A stretch of DNA of 64,000 nucleotides from an uncultured Verrucomicrobia subdivision 3 bacterium (GTDB taxonomy: Bacteria > Verrucomicrobiota > Verrucomicrobiia > Limisphaerales > UBA11358), in contig CAISYZ010000089.1 in the NCBI GenBank assembly GCA_903889895.1, positions 69,274-133,273 on the forward strand. Direction: 5' to 3'. Both the position numbers and the translations under genes were made by a program. Of this stretch, positions 50,790 to 60,428 are shown in pieces (within the stretch, counting starts at the first letter, position 1; the number at the start of each line of letters is the position of its first letter). The notes under the pieces were generated by a model that was given only the letters and a program-made list of their open reading frames with translations, was not told the origin of the DNA and searched no databases.

Positions 50790-52217
50790 ATGTCGTCAGA
50801 AAATAATTTGAACCCCGCCGCCCGCCCGCCGCTGGACCTCGCCGCGCTGGTCAAGGAACACGCCGGCCGCAATTACGAGCTGCACGCGGAGCACATCAAT
50901 CCCGCCAACGTCAAAACCCTCAAGACCATCGGCTTTGACCGCTGCTACACGCGCGCCGAGGGGCCGTATTTGTGGGATGTGAAGGGCGACCGGTATCTCG
51001 ATTTGCTTTCCGGCTACGGCGTGTTCGGCCTCGGCCGCAACCATCCCGAAGTCCGCCGCATCCTGAAGGAATTTCTCGACGCCGATTATCCGTCACTCGT
51101 GAAGATGGAGGCGCCGTTGCTCTCCGGGTTGCTCGCCGCCGAATTGAAGAAGCGCATGCCGAACGATCTGGATATGGTGTTCTTCACCAATTCCGGCGCC
51201 GAAGGCGTGGAGACGGCCATCAAATACGCCAAGTGCGCCACCGGCAAACCCGCGCTCATCCATTGCAAAAAATCTTTCCACGGTTTGAGCACCGGCGCGC
51301 TCTCCCTCAACGGCGATGACTCGTTCCGCGACGGTTTTGCGCCGTTCCTGCCCGATTGCCGCGCCATTCCGTTCAATGATTTGGAAGCGTTGGAAAAGGA
51401 ATTGAAGCAAGGCGACGTCGCCGCGTTCATCGTGGAACCCGTGCAGGGCAAAGGCGTGAACATTCCGGCCCCCGGCTATCTGCTGGCGGCGCAACAGCTC
51501 TGCCGCAAGCACGGCGCGCTGTTCATTGACGACGAAGTGCAGTCCGGCATGGGCCGCACGGGCAAATTTTTGGCCATCGAACACGACGGCGCGGTGGACC
51601 CGGACATCGTGATTCTCGCCAAGACGCTGTCCGCTGGTTTCGTGCCCGTGGGCGCGGTGCTCTGCAAGAAGTGGATCCACGAAAAAGTGTTTTCCTCCAT
51701 GTCCCGCTCCGTGGTGCACAGCTCCACGTTCAGCCAGGGCAGCTTTGCGATGGCCGCCGGCCTCGCCGCGCTCGACGTGCTGGACCGCGAGAACCTCATC
51801 GCCAACGCCGCGAAGATGGGCGACCTCATCGGCAAAGGCGTGCAGGCGATGATGCCGAAGTATGAGTTCATGAAAGAAGTCCGGTGGCGCGGTTTGATGG
51901 TCGGCATCGAGTTCGGCTCGCCGAAATCGCTCTCGCTGAAGATCGCGTGGACCACCTGCCACACGCTGGACAAGAGTTTGTTCCCGCAAGCGGCGGTCAT
52001 TCCGCTGCTGGACAAGCACCACATCATCACGCAGGTCGCCGGGCACGCCGTGGACGTGGTGAAATTGCTGCCACCGCTCGTCATCACCGAGACGGACGTG
52101 AATTATTTCCTGGCCGCGTTCGAGGATACGATGGTGCAGATGCACAAATTCCCCGGACCGGCGTGGGACGTGTTGACGGGCATCGGCAAGATGGCCCTGA
52201 CGCAGCGCGCACGGTGA
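50790..52217 (+). CDS. Class III PLP-dependent aminotransferase
   Basis: YLDLLSGYGVFGLGRNHP; FIDDEVQSGMGRTGKFLAIEHDG; ILAKTLSAGFVPVGAVL. Confidence 0.9.
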   Translation: MSSENNLNPAARPPLDLAALVKEHAGRNYELHAEHINPANVKTLKTIGFDRCYTRAEGPYLWDVKGDRYLDLLSGYGVFGLGRNHPEVRRILKEFLDADYPSLVKMEAPLLSGLLAAELKKRMPNDLDMVFFTNSGAEGVETAIKYAKCATGKPALIHCKKSFHGLSTGALSLNGDDSFRDGFAPFLPDCRAIPFNDLEALEKELKQGDVAAFIVEPVQGKGVNIPAPGYLLAAQQLCRKHGALFIDDEVQSGMGRTGKFLAIEHDGAVDPDIVILAKTLSAGFVPVGAVLCKKWIHEKVFSSMSRSVVHSSTFSQGSFAMAAGLAALDVLDRENLIANAAKMGDLIGKGVQAMMPKYEFMKEVRWRGLMVGIEFGSPKSLSLKIAWTTCHTLDKSLFPQAAVIPLLDKHHIITQVAGHAVDVVKLLPPLVITETDVNYFLAAFEDTMVQMHKFPGPAWDVLTGIGKMALTQRAR

Positions 52218-52234
52218 CCGCAGCCCTAGTGCTT

Positions 52235-52380
52235 GAAAATAGCCCACGGCTTTAGCCGTGGGTTGACATCCGCCCCAATCCTAAAGTCCCGCCGGGGACG
52301 AAAGAACCGTTCGGCCGTCCCTTTGGGACTTCGTTTTTTTGTTGATGAGCCGCCCAGCCTTGAAAGGTTGGGCTATTTTC
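52235..52380. repeat. REPIN/MITE-like palindromic element
   Basis: Perfect 12-bp terminal inverted repeats GAAAATAGCCCA (52235) / TGGGCTATTTTC (52369), each with an inner hairpin. Confidence 0.8.
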
Positions 52381-52429
52381 GTGTAAACTATTGGTATTGA
52401 ACAATCCCGGCAGCCGCTCGGCTGAAATT

Positions 52430-52618
52430 GGCGGGTTCCGGGCGGAAGCCGGACGCCTCCGGCTTTAATCCGGACGCTTCCGGACTTGTTCCGGACACCT
52501 CCGGAACTTCCCCGACAGCCTCCGGACTTGTCCCGGACGTCTCCGGAACTTCCCCGACGGCTTCCGGACTTGTTCCGGACGCCTCCGGAACTTCCCCGAC
52601 AGCTTCCGGACTTGTCCC
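52430..52618. repeat. Array D: 9 tandem 21-bp units with 42-bp higher-order structure
   Basis: Units at 52430,52451,52472,52493,52514,52535,52556,52577,52598; three near-identical 42-mers at 52493,52535,52577. Confidence 0.95.
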
Positions 52619-52625
52619 GGAGACG

Positions 52626-52681
52626 TAAAAACTCCGCCCGGAACCGTCCAAACATAGTTTGGACGGTGGCGAAACGGAGTT
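52626..52681 (-). terminator. Two-tier hairpin terminator of the 52699 gene
   Basis: Minus strand AACTCCG..CCGTCCAAAC-TAT-GTTTGGACGG..CGGAGTT followed by TTT. Confidence 0.75.
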
Positions 52682-52698
52682 GGCAGTCGCCGGCCTGT

Positions 52699-53181
52699 TC
52701 AGGGCGTCGGTTTGGCCGGTGCCGGCGCTGGCGTTTCGTGGTGGGCAGCGGGGCGGACGCTTTTGCGCAGGTTGATGGCTTCTTGCGCTTGGGAGCTACC
52801 ACGGCCAAACGCGGTGATGACCATGTCGCAACCGTTGCTGGCGTCGTTGTAAGCCGTCGCGACGGCGTCGTTCACGACGATGGTGGCGTCCTTCAACTGT
52901 GTCTTGATGCCTTCCTGCACATCGTTGGCATCCGACACGGCTTTGGATTCGACCGGGAGCTGGGCGATGATGTCGGTCGGGTCCACCTTCGCGGCAATCA
53001 TCTGCGTTTTATACTTGGCCAGCATCGCCGCCGTGCTGGCACAGAAGCCGACCACTTCGTTGGCCGGATACGTTACTTTTGGTTTGTTCATTTGTATTAC
53101 GGGAGCTTTTTTGGGACCCCAAACAGCGCCCGGCGCATTCCAACACGTTCCGTCGTCATATTTGGGAACAAAAGTGCTCAT
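52699..53181 (-). CDS. Hypothetical protein
   Basis: ORF MSTFVPKYDDGTCWNAPG...; no recognised family. Confidence 0.5.
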   Translation of the reverse strand: MSTFVPKYDDGTCWNAPGAVWGPKKAPVIQMNKPKVTYPANEVVGFCASTAAMLAKYKTQMIAAKVDPTDIIAQLPVESKAVSDANDVQEGIKTQLKDATIVVNDAVATAYNDASNGCDMVITAFGRGSSQAQEAINLRKSVRPAAHHETPAPAPAKPTP

Positions 53182-53338
53182 CTTATTTTTCGTTGTTGTT
53201 TCCCTCCAACCCGGACCGGCGCTGGAGATTGGCATAACAATTACCAGAGTTGGCCGCGTTTGAATAGCTGCCGTAAGCAAGTATAATCTTGGCGAAGGAT
53301 GACTATTAGCCGGATAAAATCGCGAGAATCGCCAATGT

Positions 53339-54280
53339 TTACCGCAGCGATTTCAGTGCGGCCTTGAAATCTTTGGGCAAGGGCGCGGTGAAATGTTTTT
53401 CTTTTTTGGTGCGCGGATGGATGAAGGTCAGTTCCTTGGCGTGCAGCAACACGCGCGGCGCGGCGTAATTTGTCTGTTCCTGCAATTTTTTATTTTGCTT
53501 CGCGCCGTAGGTGGCGTCGCCGACGACCGGAAAGCCGAGGTGCAGGAGGTGCACGCGAATCTGGTGCGTGCGCCCGGTGTGGATTTGCGCCTCCACGTGC
53601 GTGGCCAGGGGCAACCGCTCAAGCACGCGCCAGGTCGTGTGCGCCGCGCGGCCGTCGCCATCCTCGTGGACGGCCATCCGCTTGCGGTGGGTGGGGTGCC
53701 GGGCGATGGCGGCGTGGATTTCGCCAGTGTCGCCGGGGATCACACCGCAGACGAGGGCGTGGTAAAGCTTTTTGACGACGCGCGTGGAAAATTGTTCAGA
53801 GAGCGCGAGGTGTGTGGCGTCGTTTTTGGCGACGACGAGGCAGCCGCTGGTTTCCTTGTCGAGCCGGTGGACGATGCCGGGTCGCGCCACGCCGCCGATG
53901 CCGCTGAGCGAACCGGCGCAATGATGGAGCAGGGCGTTGACGAGCGTGTGTTCCTCGTGCCCGGCGGCGGGATGCACGACCAAGCCGGCGGGTTTGTTGA
54001 TGACGAGCAGCGATTGGTCCTCGAACAAGATGTCCAACGGGATGTCTTCCGGCTGCGCCTCGGCGGGGCGGGCGTCCGGCCAGGTAATTTCAATCGTGTC
54101 GCCGGCGCGGGGATGGTGCGTGGGCTTGGTGGCCTCGCCGTTGACGCGGATGTGACCCTGTTCGATGAGCCGTTGCATCGTTCCGCGCGAGACGGCGTCG
54201 TAACGGCCGCGCAAAAAGATGTCCAGCCGCTCGCCGGGGCGCGATTGTTCGACCGTGAAGGTTTCGGTGCGGGTGGACAT
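53339..54280 (-). CDS. RluA/RluD family pseudouridine synthase
   Basis: S4-like N-terminus, GIVHRLDKETSGCLVVAKND, HTGRTHQIRVHLLHLGFPVVGD. Confidence 0.93.
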   Translation of the reverse strand: MSTRTETFTVEQSRPGERLDIFLRGRYDAVSRGTMQRLIEQGHIRVNGEATKPTHHPRAGDTIEITWPDARPAEAQPEDIPLDILFEDQSLLVINKPAGLVVHPAAGHEEHTLVNALLHHCAGSLSGIGGVARPGIVHRLDKETSGCLVVAKNDATHLALSEQFSTRVVKKLYHALVCGVIPGDTGEIHAAIARHPTHRKRMAVHEDGDGRAAHTTWRVLERLPLATHVEAQIHTGRTHQIRVHLLHLGFPVVGDATYGAKQNKKLQEQTNYAAPRVLLHAKELTFIHPRTKKEKHFTAPLPKDFKAALKSLR

Positions 54281-54290
54281 GCGGTTGGGC

Positions 54291-54815
54291 TCAGGCCGAA
54301 GGCGGTTTCGGCGCGTGTTCGGTCTGCCAGGTGATGAGGAAAATCAGGCCGACGCCGGTGCAGATGGCGGTGTCCGCGATGTTGAAGGCGGGGAAGCCGA
54401 GTTCACCGCCGCCGCGCTGGAGAATGTAGAAGTAAAGAAAATCAATGACCTCGTGGCGGTCGGGCAGGAGGCGGTCGGTGAGATTGCCGGCGATGCCGCC
54501 GAAGATGAGGCCGAAGGCGATCTGGCCCGGGAGCGTGTGGGAATTAAAATGGTGTCGGGTAAGAAAGAGCGCGACGAACGCCAGCAGCGCCACGAAGGCG
54601 AGGGCCCCGTTGTTGCCGCGAAACAGGCTCCACGCGGCGCCGGTGTTGCCCCAGTGGACGAATTTAAAGAAGCCGGGGATGATGATTTTTTCGTCGCCCT
54701 TCTCGAGCAGGTTCAGCACGAGCCATTTGGTGAACTGGTCGAGGATGAACACCACCGCCGCGAGGATGGCGATGTAGCGGTTGGACTTGTTAAAGATGGG
54801 GCCGGCGGGTGCCAT
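54291..54815 (-). CDS. lspA: Lipoprotein signal peptidase
   Basis: LDQFTKWLVLNLL; GGIAGNLTDRLLPDRHEVIDFLYFYI; FNIADTAICTGV. Confidence 0.92.
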   Translation of the reverse strand: MAPAGPIFNKSNRYIAILAAVVFILDQFTKWLVLNLLEKGDEKIIIPGFFKFVHWGNTGAAWSLFRGNNGALAFVALLAFVALFLTRHHFNSHTLPGQIAFGLIFGGIAGNLTDRLLPDRHEVIDFLYFYILQRGGGELGFPAFNIADTAICTGVGLIFLITWQTEHAPKPPSA

Positions 54816-54915
54816 GCGATTTCAAACCATTAAACCGCAAGCCGCGCCAAAGCTAAAGCCATTTCACCGGCGGGAAAATCCTTTGCCGTCGGCGCGGAGC
54901 CACTAAACTAGGCGC

Positions 54916-55383
54916 ATGGCGTTGGTGCGCATCCTGATTGACGGCTATTCGCTGCTCCACAGTTGGCCGGAGCTGGCGGAGGGCGCGCCCCGGCATTCGG
55001 AGACCGCGCGCGATGCGCTGGTGGAACTGCTCCAGCAATATCAAGACGCGTGCGGCACGCCGGTGACCATCTTCTTCGACGGTCGCGGCTCGCGCCGGAA
55101 GCCGAAGAACGAATCCGGCACGGCGGTGGAGGTGCTGTTTTCCAGTTCCGGCCAGACGGCGGATGATTTAATCGAGCGCGCGGCGCATCGTTTCCAACCC
55201 TACGGCGAGGTGCTGGCGGTGACGGACGATTTTGCCGTCCGCGATACGGTGGGCGGCTTCAACGGATCGGTGGCAAGCTGCGGCAATTTCATTGCGATGA
55301 TCCAGAATGCGCTGGCGAACTTGCAGGAAAACCTGAACAATCACAATCGCTCCGAACGAAACCGGTTTTTTCGGTCGCGTTGA
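54916..55383 (+). CDS. NYN-domain (YacP-like) protein
   Basis: LIDGYSLLHSWPEL; VTIFFDGRGS; TADDLIERAA; VTDDFAVRDTV. Confidence 0.82.
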   Translation: MALVRILIDGYSLLHSWPELAEGAPRHSETARDALVELLQQYQDACGTPVTIFFDGRGSRRKPKNESGTAVEVLFSSSGQTADDLIERAAHRFQPYGEVLAVTDDFAVRDTVGGFNGSVASCGNFIAMIQNALANLQENLNNHNRSERNRFFRSR

Positions 55384-55386
55384 AAC

Positions 55387-56502
55387 ATGAAACTGTCGCG
55401 ACAAAACTATTTTTCCATCCTCGCCCGCTGGCAATGGGCGCTGCTGGCGTTGCTGCTGTTGCCCGCCGGTGTGGTCACGTCTGCCGAGGTGCCGGGGCGC
55501 TGGCTGTTCGTCTTCGAACTGTCGCCCGCGATGGAAAAGCGGCTGCCGGCGACGGCGGAAGTTTTGCAAAACCTGCTCGCGAACGAAGGGCGCGTGCATT
55601 TGCAGGAGGGCGACAGTATCGGGGTCTGGACGTGCGGGCCCACGCTGGGTGCCGGCCAGTTTCCGCTGACGACCTGGCGCGCGGCGCAGGCGACGGCGCT
55701 GACGAGCAACCTGCTGGATTTTCTGCAGACGCAAAAATACACAAGCGCGGCGCGGCTGGCGGTGCTGGCACCTACGCTGGAAGGCGTGGTGGCCGATTCG
55801 CCGCGCCTGACGGTGGTGATTTTTTGCGCCGGGGAAAATCCCGTCTCCGGCACGACTTATGATACCGGCATCAACCTGACGCTGCAGGAGGGCCGCGCGG
55901 AGCGGAAGAAAAAAAGCCAGCCGTTCGTGGTCGTGATGCGTTCGCTGGCGGGAAAATACATTGGTTGCACGGTGAGCTTTCCGCCATCCGCCATCAATTT
56001 GCCGCCGTTTCCGCTGCCGCCCGCGCCGCCCAGCAATCCGCCGCCGGTGCGGGTGGCCGCGCCGACGAAGCCGGTGAGTGCGCCGGTGGTGCCAAGCTTG
56101 GTCATTGTCGGCACCAAGGTCACCGGCCCGCTGGCCGAACCGCCCGCGTCGGCAACAGCAGCTGTTAGTCCGCCGCCGGTTGAGCCGCCGAAACTGGTGG
56201 AAGTTGCCGCGCCGGCTCTCGCGCCAGTGGCTGCGGCTCCCATTGCGCCGGTGAAGTCGCTCATCTTGCAGGGACCCGCGCCGGTCCCAGTCAAAGTGGC
56301 GCCACCCTTGCCACCGCCGCCGACCAATTCGCCGGCGGCGGCCACTGAAAAGACCGACCGGGAGTCGCGGCGGTTAATTTACATTGCCGTGGGTTTATTT
56401 GTGGTGGTGGTCATCGTCGGCGTGGTGATCTTCCGTGCCGGGCGGCGGCCGCAGACGAGCCTGATCACGAGTTCGATGCAGGACGACCCGCGCCGGAAAT
56501 GA
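55387..56502 (+). CDS. Hypothetical protein with N-terminal signal, Pro/Ala-rich linker and C-terminal TM helix
   Basis: ORF translation; LIYIAVGLFVVVVIVGVVIF near C-terminus. Confidence 0.6.
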   Translation: MKLSRQNYFSILARWQWALLALLLLPAGVVTSAEVPGRWLFVFELSPAMEKRLPATAEVLQNLLANEGRVHLQEGDSIGVWTCGPTLGAGQFPLTTWRAAQATALTSNLLDFLQTQKYTSAARLAVLAPTLEGVVADSPRLTVVIFCAGENPVSGTTYDTGINLTLQEGRAERKKKSQPFVVVMRSLAGKYIGCTVSFPPSAINLPPFPLPPAPPSNPPPVRVAAPTKPVSAPVVPSLVIVGTKVTGPLAEPPASATAAVSPPPVEPPKLVEVAAPALAPVAAAPIAPVKSLILQGPAPVPVKVAPPLPPPPTNSPAAATEKTDRESRRLIYIAVGLFVVVVIVGVVIFRAGRRPQTSLITSSMQDDPRRK

Positions 56503-56552
56503 TTTTATTCTGCGCGTGACTTTTGGCCGCGCCTGTGGAAAATTTCGCGCTC

Positions 56553-57167
56553 ATGAAAGCCATTTCTTTTCTCTGTGCGCTCGGTCTGTTGACCGCCAGC
56601 GCTTTTGCCGAGGACGCCACCACCAATGCGCCGGCCGCCGCGCCCGCCGCTGCCCCCGCGAAGGCCGCCGACGAGGTCGCCATCATCAAGACGAGCGAAG
56701 GCACGCTGGTCGTGGAGTTTTATCCCGACGTCGCGCCGAACCACGTCGCGAATTTCAAGAAGCTCGCGCGGCAGGGATTTTATGACGGCCAGTGTTTTCA
56801 CCGCGTCATCAAGGGTTTCATGATCCAGGGCGGCGACCCAAACACGAAGGATGACGCGAAGAAGGATTCGTGGGGCCAGGGCGGCCCGGGCTACACCATC
56901 AACGCGGAGTTCAACGCCAAGCATCACGCGCGCGGCATCCTCTCGATGGCGCGCACGCCGGATCCGAATTCCGCCGGCAGCCAGTTTTTCATCTGCCACG
57001 GCGATGCGGGTTTTCTCGACAACCAATACACGGTGTTCGGCAACCTGATCAAGGGCTACGACGTGCTGGACAAGATTGCCAATACGCCGACGGAAGGTCC
57101 CGACCGTCCGGTGAAGCGCGTCAACATTGACAGCGTCAAAATCGTGCCCGCTGACAGCGTTAAATAA
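56553..57167 (+). CDS. Exported cyclophilin-type peptidyl-prolyl isomerase
   Basis: Signal peptide MKAISFLCALGLLTASAFA; FHRVIKGFMIQGGDP; GSQFFICHGDAGFLDNQYTVFG. Confidence 0.92.
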   Translation: MKAISFLCALGLLTASAFAEDATTNAPAAAPAAAPAKAADEVAIIKTSEGTLVVEFYPDVAPNHVANFKKLARQGFYDGQCFHRVIKGFMIQGGDPNTKDDAKKDSWGQGGPGYTINAEFNAKHHARGILSMARTPDPNSAGSQFFICHGDAGFLDNQYTVFGNLIKGYDVLDKIANTPTEGPDRPVKRVNIDSVKIVPADSVK

Positions 57168-57191
57168 TTTTCCCATCAACCAAAATATATT

Positions 57192-57692
57192 ATGAGTGAA
57201 GTTGCCATTCTTACCACCAGCGCCGGCGAAATCGTCCTTGAATTCTGGCCGGACGTTGCGCCGGGCCACGTTAAAAATTTCATCGACCTCGCGAAGAAAG
57301 GTTTTTACGACGGCACGGCTTTTCACCGCGTCATCAAGGGTTTTATGATCCAGGGCGGCGATCCGCTGACGAAAGATGATTCCAAGCAGCGCGCTTGGGG
57401 CACGGGCGGTCCCGGCCACCAAATCAAAGCCGAGTTCAACGACAAGCCGCACGTTCGCGGCGTGCTTTCGATGGCGCGCTCGAATGATCCGAATTCCGCC
57501 GGCTCGCAGTTTTTCATCTGCCACGGCGATCCGCGTTTTCTGGACCGCCAATACACGGCGTTCGGCAAGCTTATCAAGGGCGACGATGTGCTGGAAAAAA
57601 TCGCCACCACGCCCACGGTGCCCGGCGACCGGCCCGTGACGAAGCAGACGCTCATCAGTGTGAAAATCGTCGCGGCCGATGCGGTGAAATAA
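57192..57692 (+). CDS. Cyclophilin-type peptidyl-prolyl isomerase (cytoplasmic paralogue)
   Basis: FHRVIKGFMIQGGDPLTKDD; GSQFFICHGDPRFLDRQYTAFG. Confidence 0.93.
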   Translation: MSEVAILTTSAGEIVLEFWPDVAPGHVKNFIDLAKKGFYDGTAFHRVIKGFMIQGGDPLTKDDSKQRAWGTGGPGHQIKAEFNDKPHVRGVLSMARSNDPNSAGSQFFICHGDPRFLDRQYTAFGKLIKGDDVLEKIATTPTVPGDRPVTKQTLISVKIVAADAVK

Positions 57693-57712
57693 ATTTCATT
57701 TGCGGAATTTTC

Positions 57713-57746
57713 AAGGCGCGGAATTTATTCCGCGCCTTTTTATTTT
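57713..57746 (+). terminator. Rho-independent terminator
   Basis: AAGGCGCGGAAT-tt-ATTCCGCGCCTT followed by TTTATTTTT. Confidence 0.9.
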
Positions 57747-57806
57747 TGGAATCGCCGCGACGTTTCCCGCCTTTACTTGCGACAAAAATGAAGTAGATAT
57801 TTCGCC

Positions 57807-58427
57807 ATGAATAATTCGATCATTCCGTATCCGACCGTCATCGAGCAGACCGCGCGCGGCGAGCGCCAGTTCGACATTTTTTCGCGGCTGTTGGTTGACC
57901 GCATCATCTTTCTCGGCACGCCGGTGGACGACGGCATCGCCAATGTCATTGTGGCTCAGCTTTTGTTTTTACAGATGGCCGATCCTAAGAAAGACATTCA
58001 TTTCTACATCAATTCGCCCGGTGGCAGCGTGTCGGCGGGGCTGGCGATTTACGACACGATGCAATACACCACATGCGACATTAACACTTACTGCATCGGC
58101 CAAGCGGCGAGCATGGGCGCGGTGCTGCTGTCCGGCGGCACGAAGGGCAAACGCTTTGCGCTGCCGAACTCCAACATCATGATTCATCAGGTGCTCGGCG
58201 GCGCGGAAGGCCAGGCGAGCGACGTGGAAATCCGCGTGAAATACATGCTGAAACTCAAGCAGCGCTTGAACACGATTCTCGCTAAGCACAGCGGTCAAAC
58301 TTATGACGTGGTGGAAAAAGCCTGCGACCGCGACAATTTCATGAGCGCCGAGGAGGCCAAGGCCTTCGGCCTCGTGGATCACGTCGTGCAATCGCGCAAG
58401 GATCTGCCGGGTGCGGAAAAAGTTTAA
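57807..58427 (+). CDS. clpP: ATP-dependent Clp protease proteolytic subunit
   Basis: [48 protein letters not shown]. Confidence 0.96.
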   Translation: MNNSIIPYPTVIEQTARGERQFDIFSRLLVDRIIFLGTPVDDGIANVIVAQLLFLQMADPKKDIHFYINSPGGSVSAGLAIYDTMQYTTCDINTYCIGQAASMGAVLLSGGTKGKRFALPNSNIMIHQVLGGAEGQASDVEIRVKYMLKLKQRLNTILAKHSGQTYDVVEKACDRDNFMSAEEAKAFGLVDHVVQSRKDLPGAEKV

Positions 58428-59014
58428 GGCCGCGAAACGAACGGGTTATCTTTGATGTAAAAGCGGAGCAACCGTTTTGCCCAGTGTTGCGCGTAGTCAA
58501 CGCCAATGCGCGGGCGCTTGACGACGGAAATTCTCTCCGCGACTTCCGGCTCGGCTATGAAAAGCTCATCGCTCAACAAATCATGGCCGTTGAGCCGCCG
58601 GTCAATTTCCATCGCGCGGCACAGCAAGCCCGGCCCACTGGTTTTGCCCGGAAGATTTTTCACTGGTTCAACCGCGCGCAACAAAACCGCCGCGCCGTTG
58701 CCTTCGCGTTCCGTCACGACGTTCATGCAATGGTGCATGCCGTAAATCAAATAGACGTAGGCAAACCCCGGTGGGCCAAACATGATTTTGGTGCGTTCGG
58801 TCCGGCCTTTGGAAGAATGGGCGGCGAGATCGTGTTCGCCGAGATACGCCTCGACCTCGACAATTTTCCCGATGCGCTCGATTTTGGCGGACTGGAGAAC
58901 GAGCAATTTGCCGAGCAATTCCTGCGCGACGATCACGGTGTCGCGGTCATAAAATGGGCGCGGCAGTTTTTGCACGCGCAAGACTGGCGCAATTCCCGGT
59001 TTGACAGGAAGCAA
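58424..59014 (-). CDS. 3-methyladenine DNA glycosylase (AAG/MPG family)
   Basis: [71 protein letters not shown]. Confidence 0.92.
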   Translation of the reverse strand: MLPVKPGIAPVLRVQKLPRPFYDRDTVIVAQELLGKLLVLQSAKIERIGKIVEVEAYLGEHDLAAHSSKGRTERTKIMFGPPGFAYVYLIYGMHHCMNVVTEREGNGAAVLLRAVEPVKNLPGKTSGPGLLCRAMEIDRRLNGHDLLSDELFIAEPEVAERISVVKRPRIGVDYAQHWAKRLLRFYIKDNPFVSRP

Positions 59015-59045
59015 AATGTGCGCAAAATGATTGCCCGTTTCGGTG

Positions 59046-59122
59046 GCCAGCGTAGCTCAGTTGGTTAGAGCGTGGGACTCATAAGCCCGAGGTCAGTGGT
59101 TCGATTCCACTCGCTGGCACCA
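59046..59122 (+). tRNA. tRNA-Met (anticodon CAU), CCA encoded
   Basis: gccagcg acceptor pairs with cgctggc; D-arm gctcagttggttagagc; loop ctCATaa; T-arm ggttcgattcc; CCA. Confidence 0.92.
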
Positions 59123-59131
59123 TTCCGGTTC

Positions 59132-59206
59132 GGGCGCTTGGCGCAGTGGTAGCGCTGCTCCTTTACACGGAGAAGGTCGCAGGTTCGAATCCTGCAGTGC
59201 CCACCA
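59132..59206 (+). tRNA. tRNA-Val (anticodon UAC), CCA encoded
   Basis: gggcgct/agtgccc acceptor; anticodon loop ttTACac; ggttcgaatcc T-arm; CCA. Confidence 0.93.
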
Positions 59207-59207
59207 T

Positions 59208-60359
59208 TCAAATTTTTTCCAGCGTCCCATCGTGGTGCAGCTTCAACTTGGTGCCGCGCCACTCCACCGTGTTACCGGCGAACGCCGCCAGCCAAATCGC
59301 CGCCGCCAGCAAATCCTTTACCGGCACCAGCCACGCGGGGGAAATTAATTTTCCACCCGGCGTGAAACGGCATTGCAAATTTTGCGCCAGAAGAATTCGC
59401 ACCAGCAAAAAGACAATTGCCACCAGTGGCGCATAGAAAGTATTGGCGGTGGTCAATAAAATACCTAGCCACAGCAGCGGCCACAGCGAGGCGTTTGCGA
59501 CAATGCTGAAAAAATACGGCAGCGGCTGGCAGACGCGGATGGTGCGTGCCCAGCGCAGTTGATGCTGCCAGACCTGCCGCCAGTTCATCGGCGCGCTCCA
59601 GCATTCGACGACGACGGGGCAGAGCGCGATGGCGTGGCCGCTTTTGGCGATGCGCTGGCCGAGTTGGTAATCGTCGGCCAGATGGTCGGCAAACGCGGCG
59701 AACCCGCCGATTTGCGCGAGCGCATTGCGGCGCACCAGCAGCGCGGCACCGAGCGCGAAATCAAGCGGCTTCAAGGTTTGCGACTGCAAGACTTGGCTCC
59801 AGAAATCGGCGTTGACGGCGACGGCTTCCCAGCGCATCGCGTTGGTCGTCGGGTTGGCGAGCCGGTAAAAACAATTCACCAGCGCGATTTTTTCAGCGCG
59901 CAATGGCGAAACAAAATTGGTGAGAAAATCCGCTGGCACACGCACGTCGGCGTCGCAGGTGAGAATCAAATCGTGCCGTGCGAGTTTTTCCAATTGGGCG
60001 AGCTTGGCGACCTTGGCATTGGTGCCGGTGAGGTTCTGGCAAATAACCAACCGCGCGTTGGCGGCGGGATGTTCGGCGAGCAGGTTGCGGACGATTTCAT
60101 TAACCGGATCATTTTCATCCGCAACCCCGAAGAGGATTTCCACCGGCCCGGCATAATTTTGCCGGAGCCAGCTTTGCAACGATTCGCGGGTGGTGGCGTC
60201 GCAGCCTTTGAGCGGCTTGAGAATGGAAACTGCCGGGGCAAAATTTTCCCCGGCGGTTTTTTGGTGCAGGGGAAATTTTTGCGCGGCCAGCCATTGCCAA
60301 AACAGGATGCCGCAGCTCAACGCCGCGAGCGCCCCAAAAATAGTTGCCAGAAAAATCAC
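59208..60359 (-). CDS. Family 2 glycosyltransferase, ceramide glucosyltransferase/HpnI-like
   Basis: VSILKPLKGCDATTRESLQSWLRQNY; LTCDADVRVPADFL; QHQLRWARTIR; C-terminal TM helices. Confidence 0.8.
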   Translation of the reverse strand: MIFLATIFGALAALSCGILFWQWLAAQKFPLHQKTAGENFAPAVSILKPLKGCDATTRESLQSWLRQNYAGPVEILFGVADENDPVNEIVRNLLAEHPAANARLVICQNLTGTNAKVAKLAQLEKLARHDLILTCDADVRVPADFLTNFVSPLRAEKIALVNCFYRLANPTTNAMRWEAVAVNADFWSQVLQSQTLKPLDFALGAALLVRRNALAQIGGFAAFADHLADDYQLGQRIAKSGHAIALCPVVVECWSAPMNWRQVWQHQLRWARTIRVCQPLPYFFSIVANASLWPLLWLGILLTTANTFYAPLVAIVFLLVRILLAQNLQCRFTPGGKLISPAWLVPVKDLLAAAIWLAAFAGNTVEWRGTKLKLHHDGTLEKI

Positions 60360-60428
60360 CGCGCAGAGGAAACCGGAATTTCGGTGTTTTAACCAGTGTC
60401 TTTTTTGCGCTGGTTGACGGAGGCTTCC

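Noticed and set aside
55980-56340. Low-complexity Pro/Ala coding stretch as a repeat element
   Set aside because: Explained as the Pro-rich linker of the 55387-56502 CDS; no fixed period.
59065-59262. ORF with CRIRTCDLLRVKEQR and EWNRTTDLGLMSPTL
   Set aside because: Reverse translation of the tRNA-Met/tRNA-Val pair; a well-known spurious annotation.
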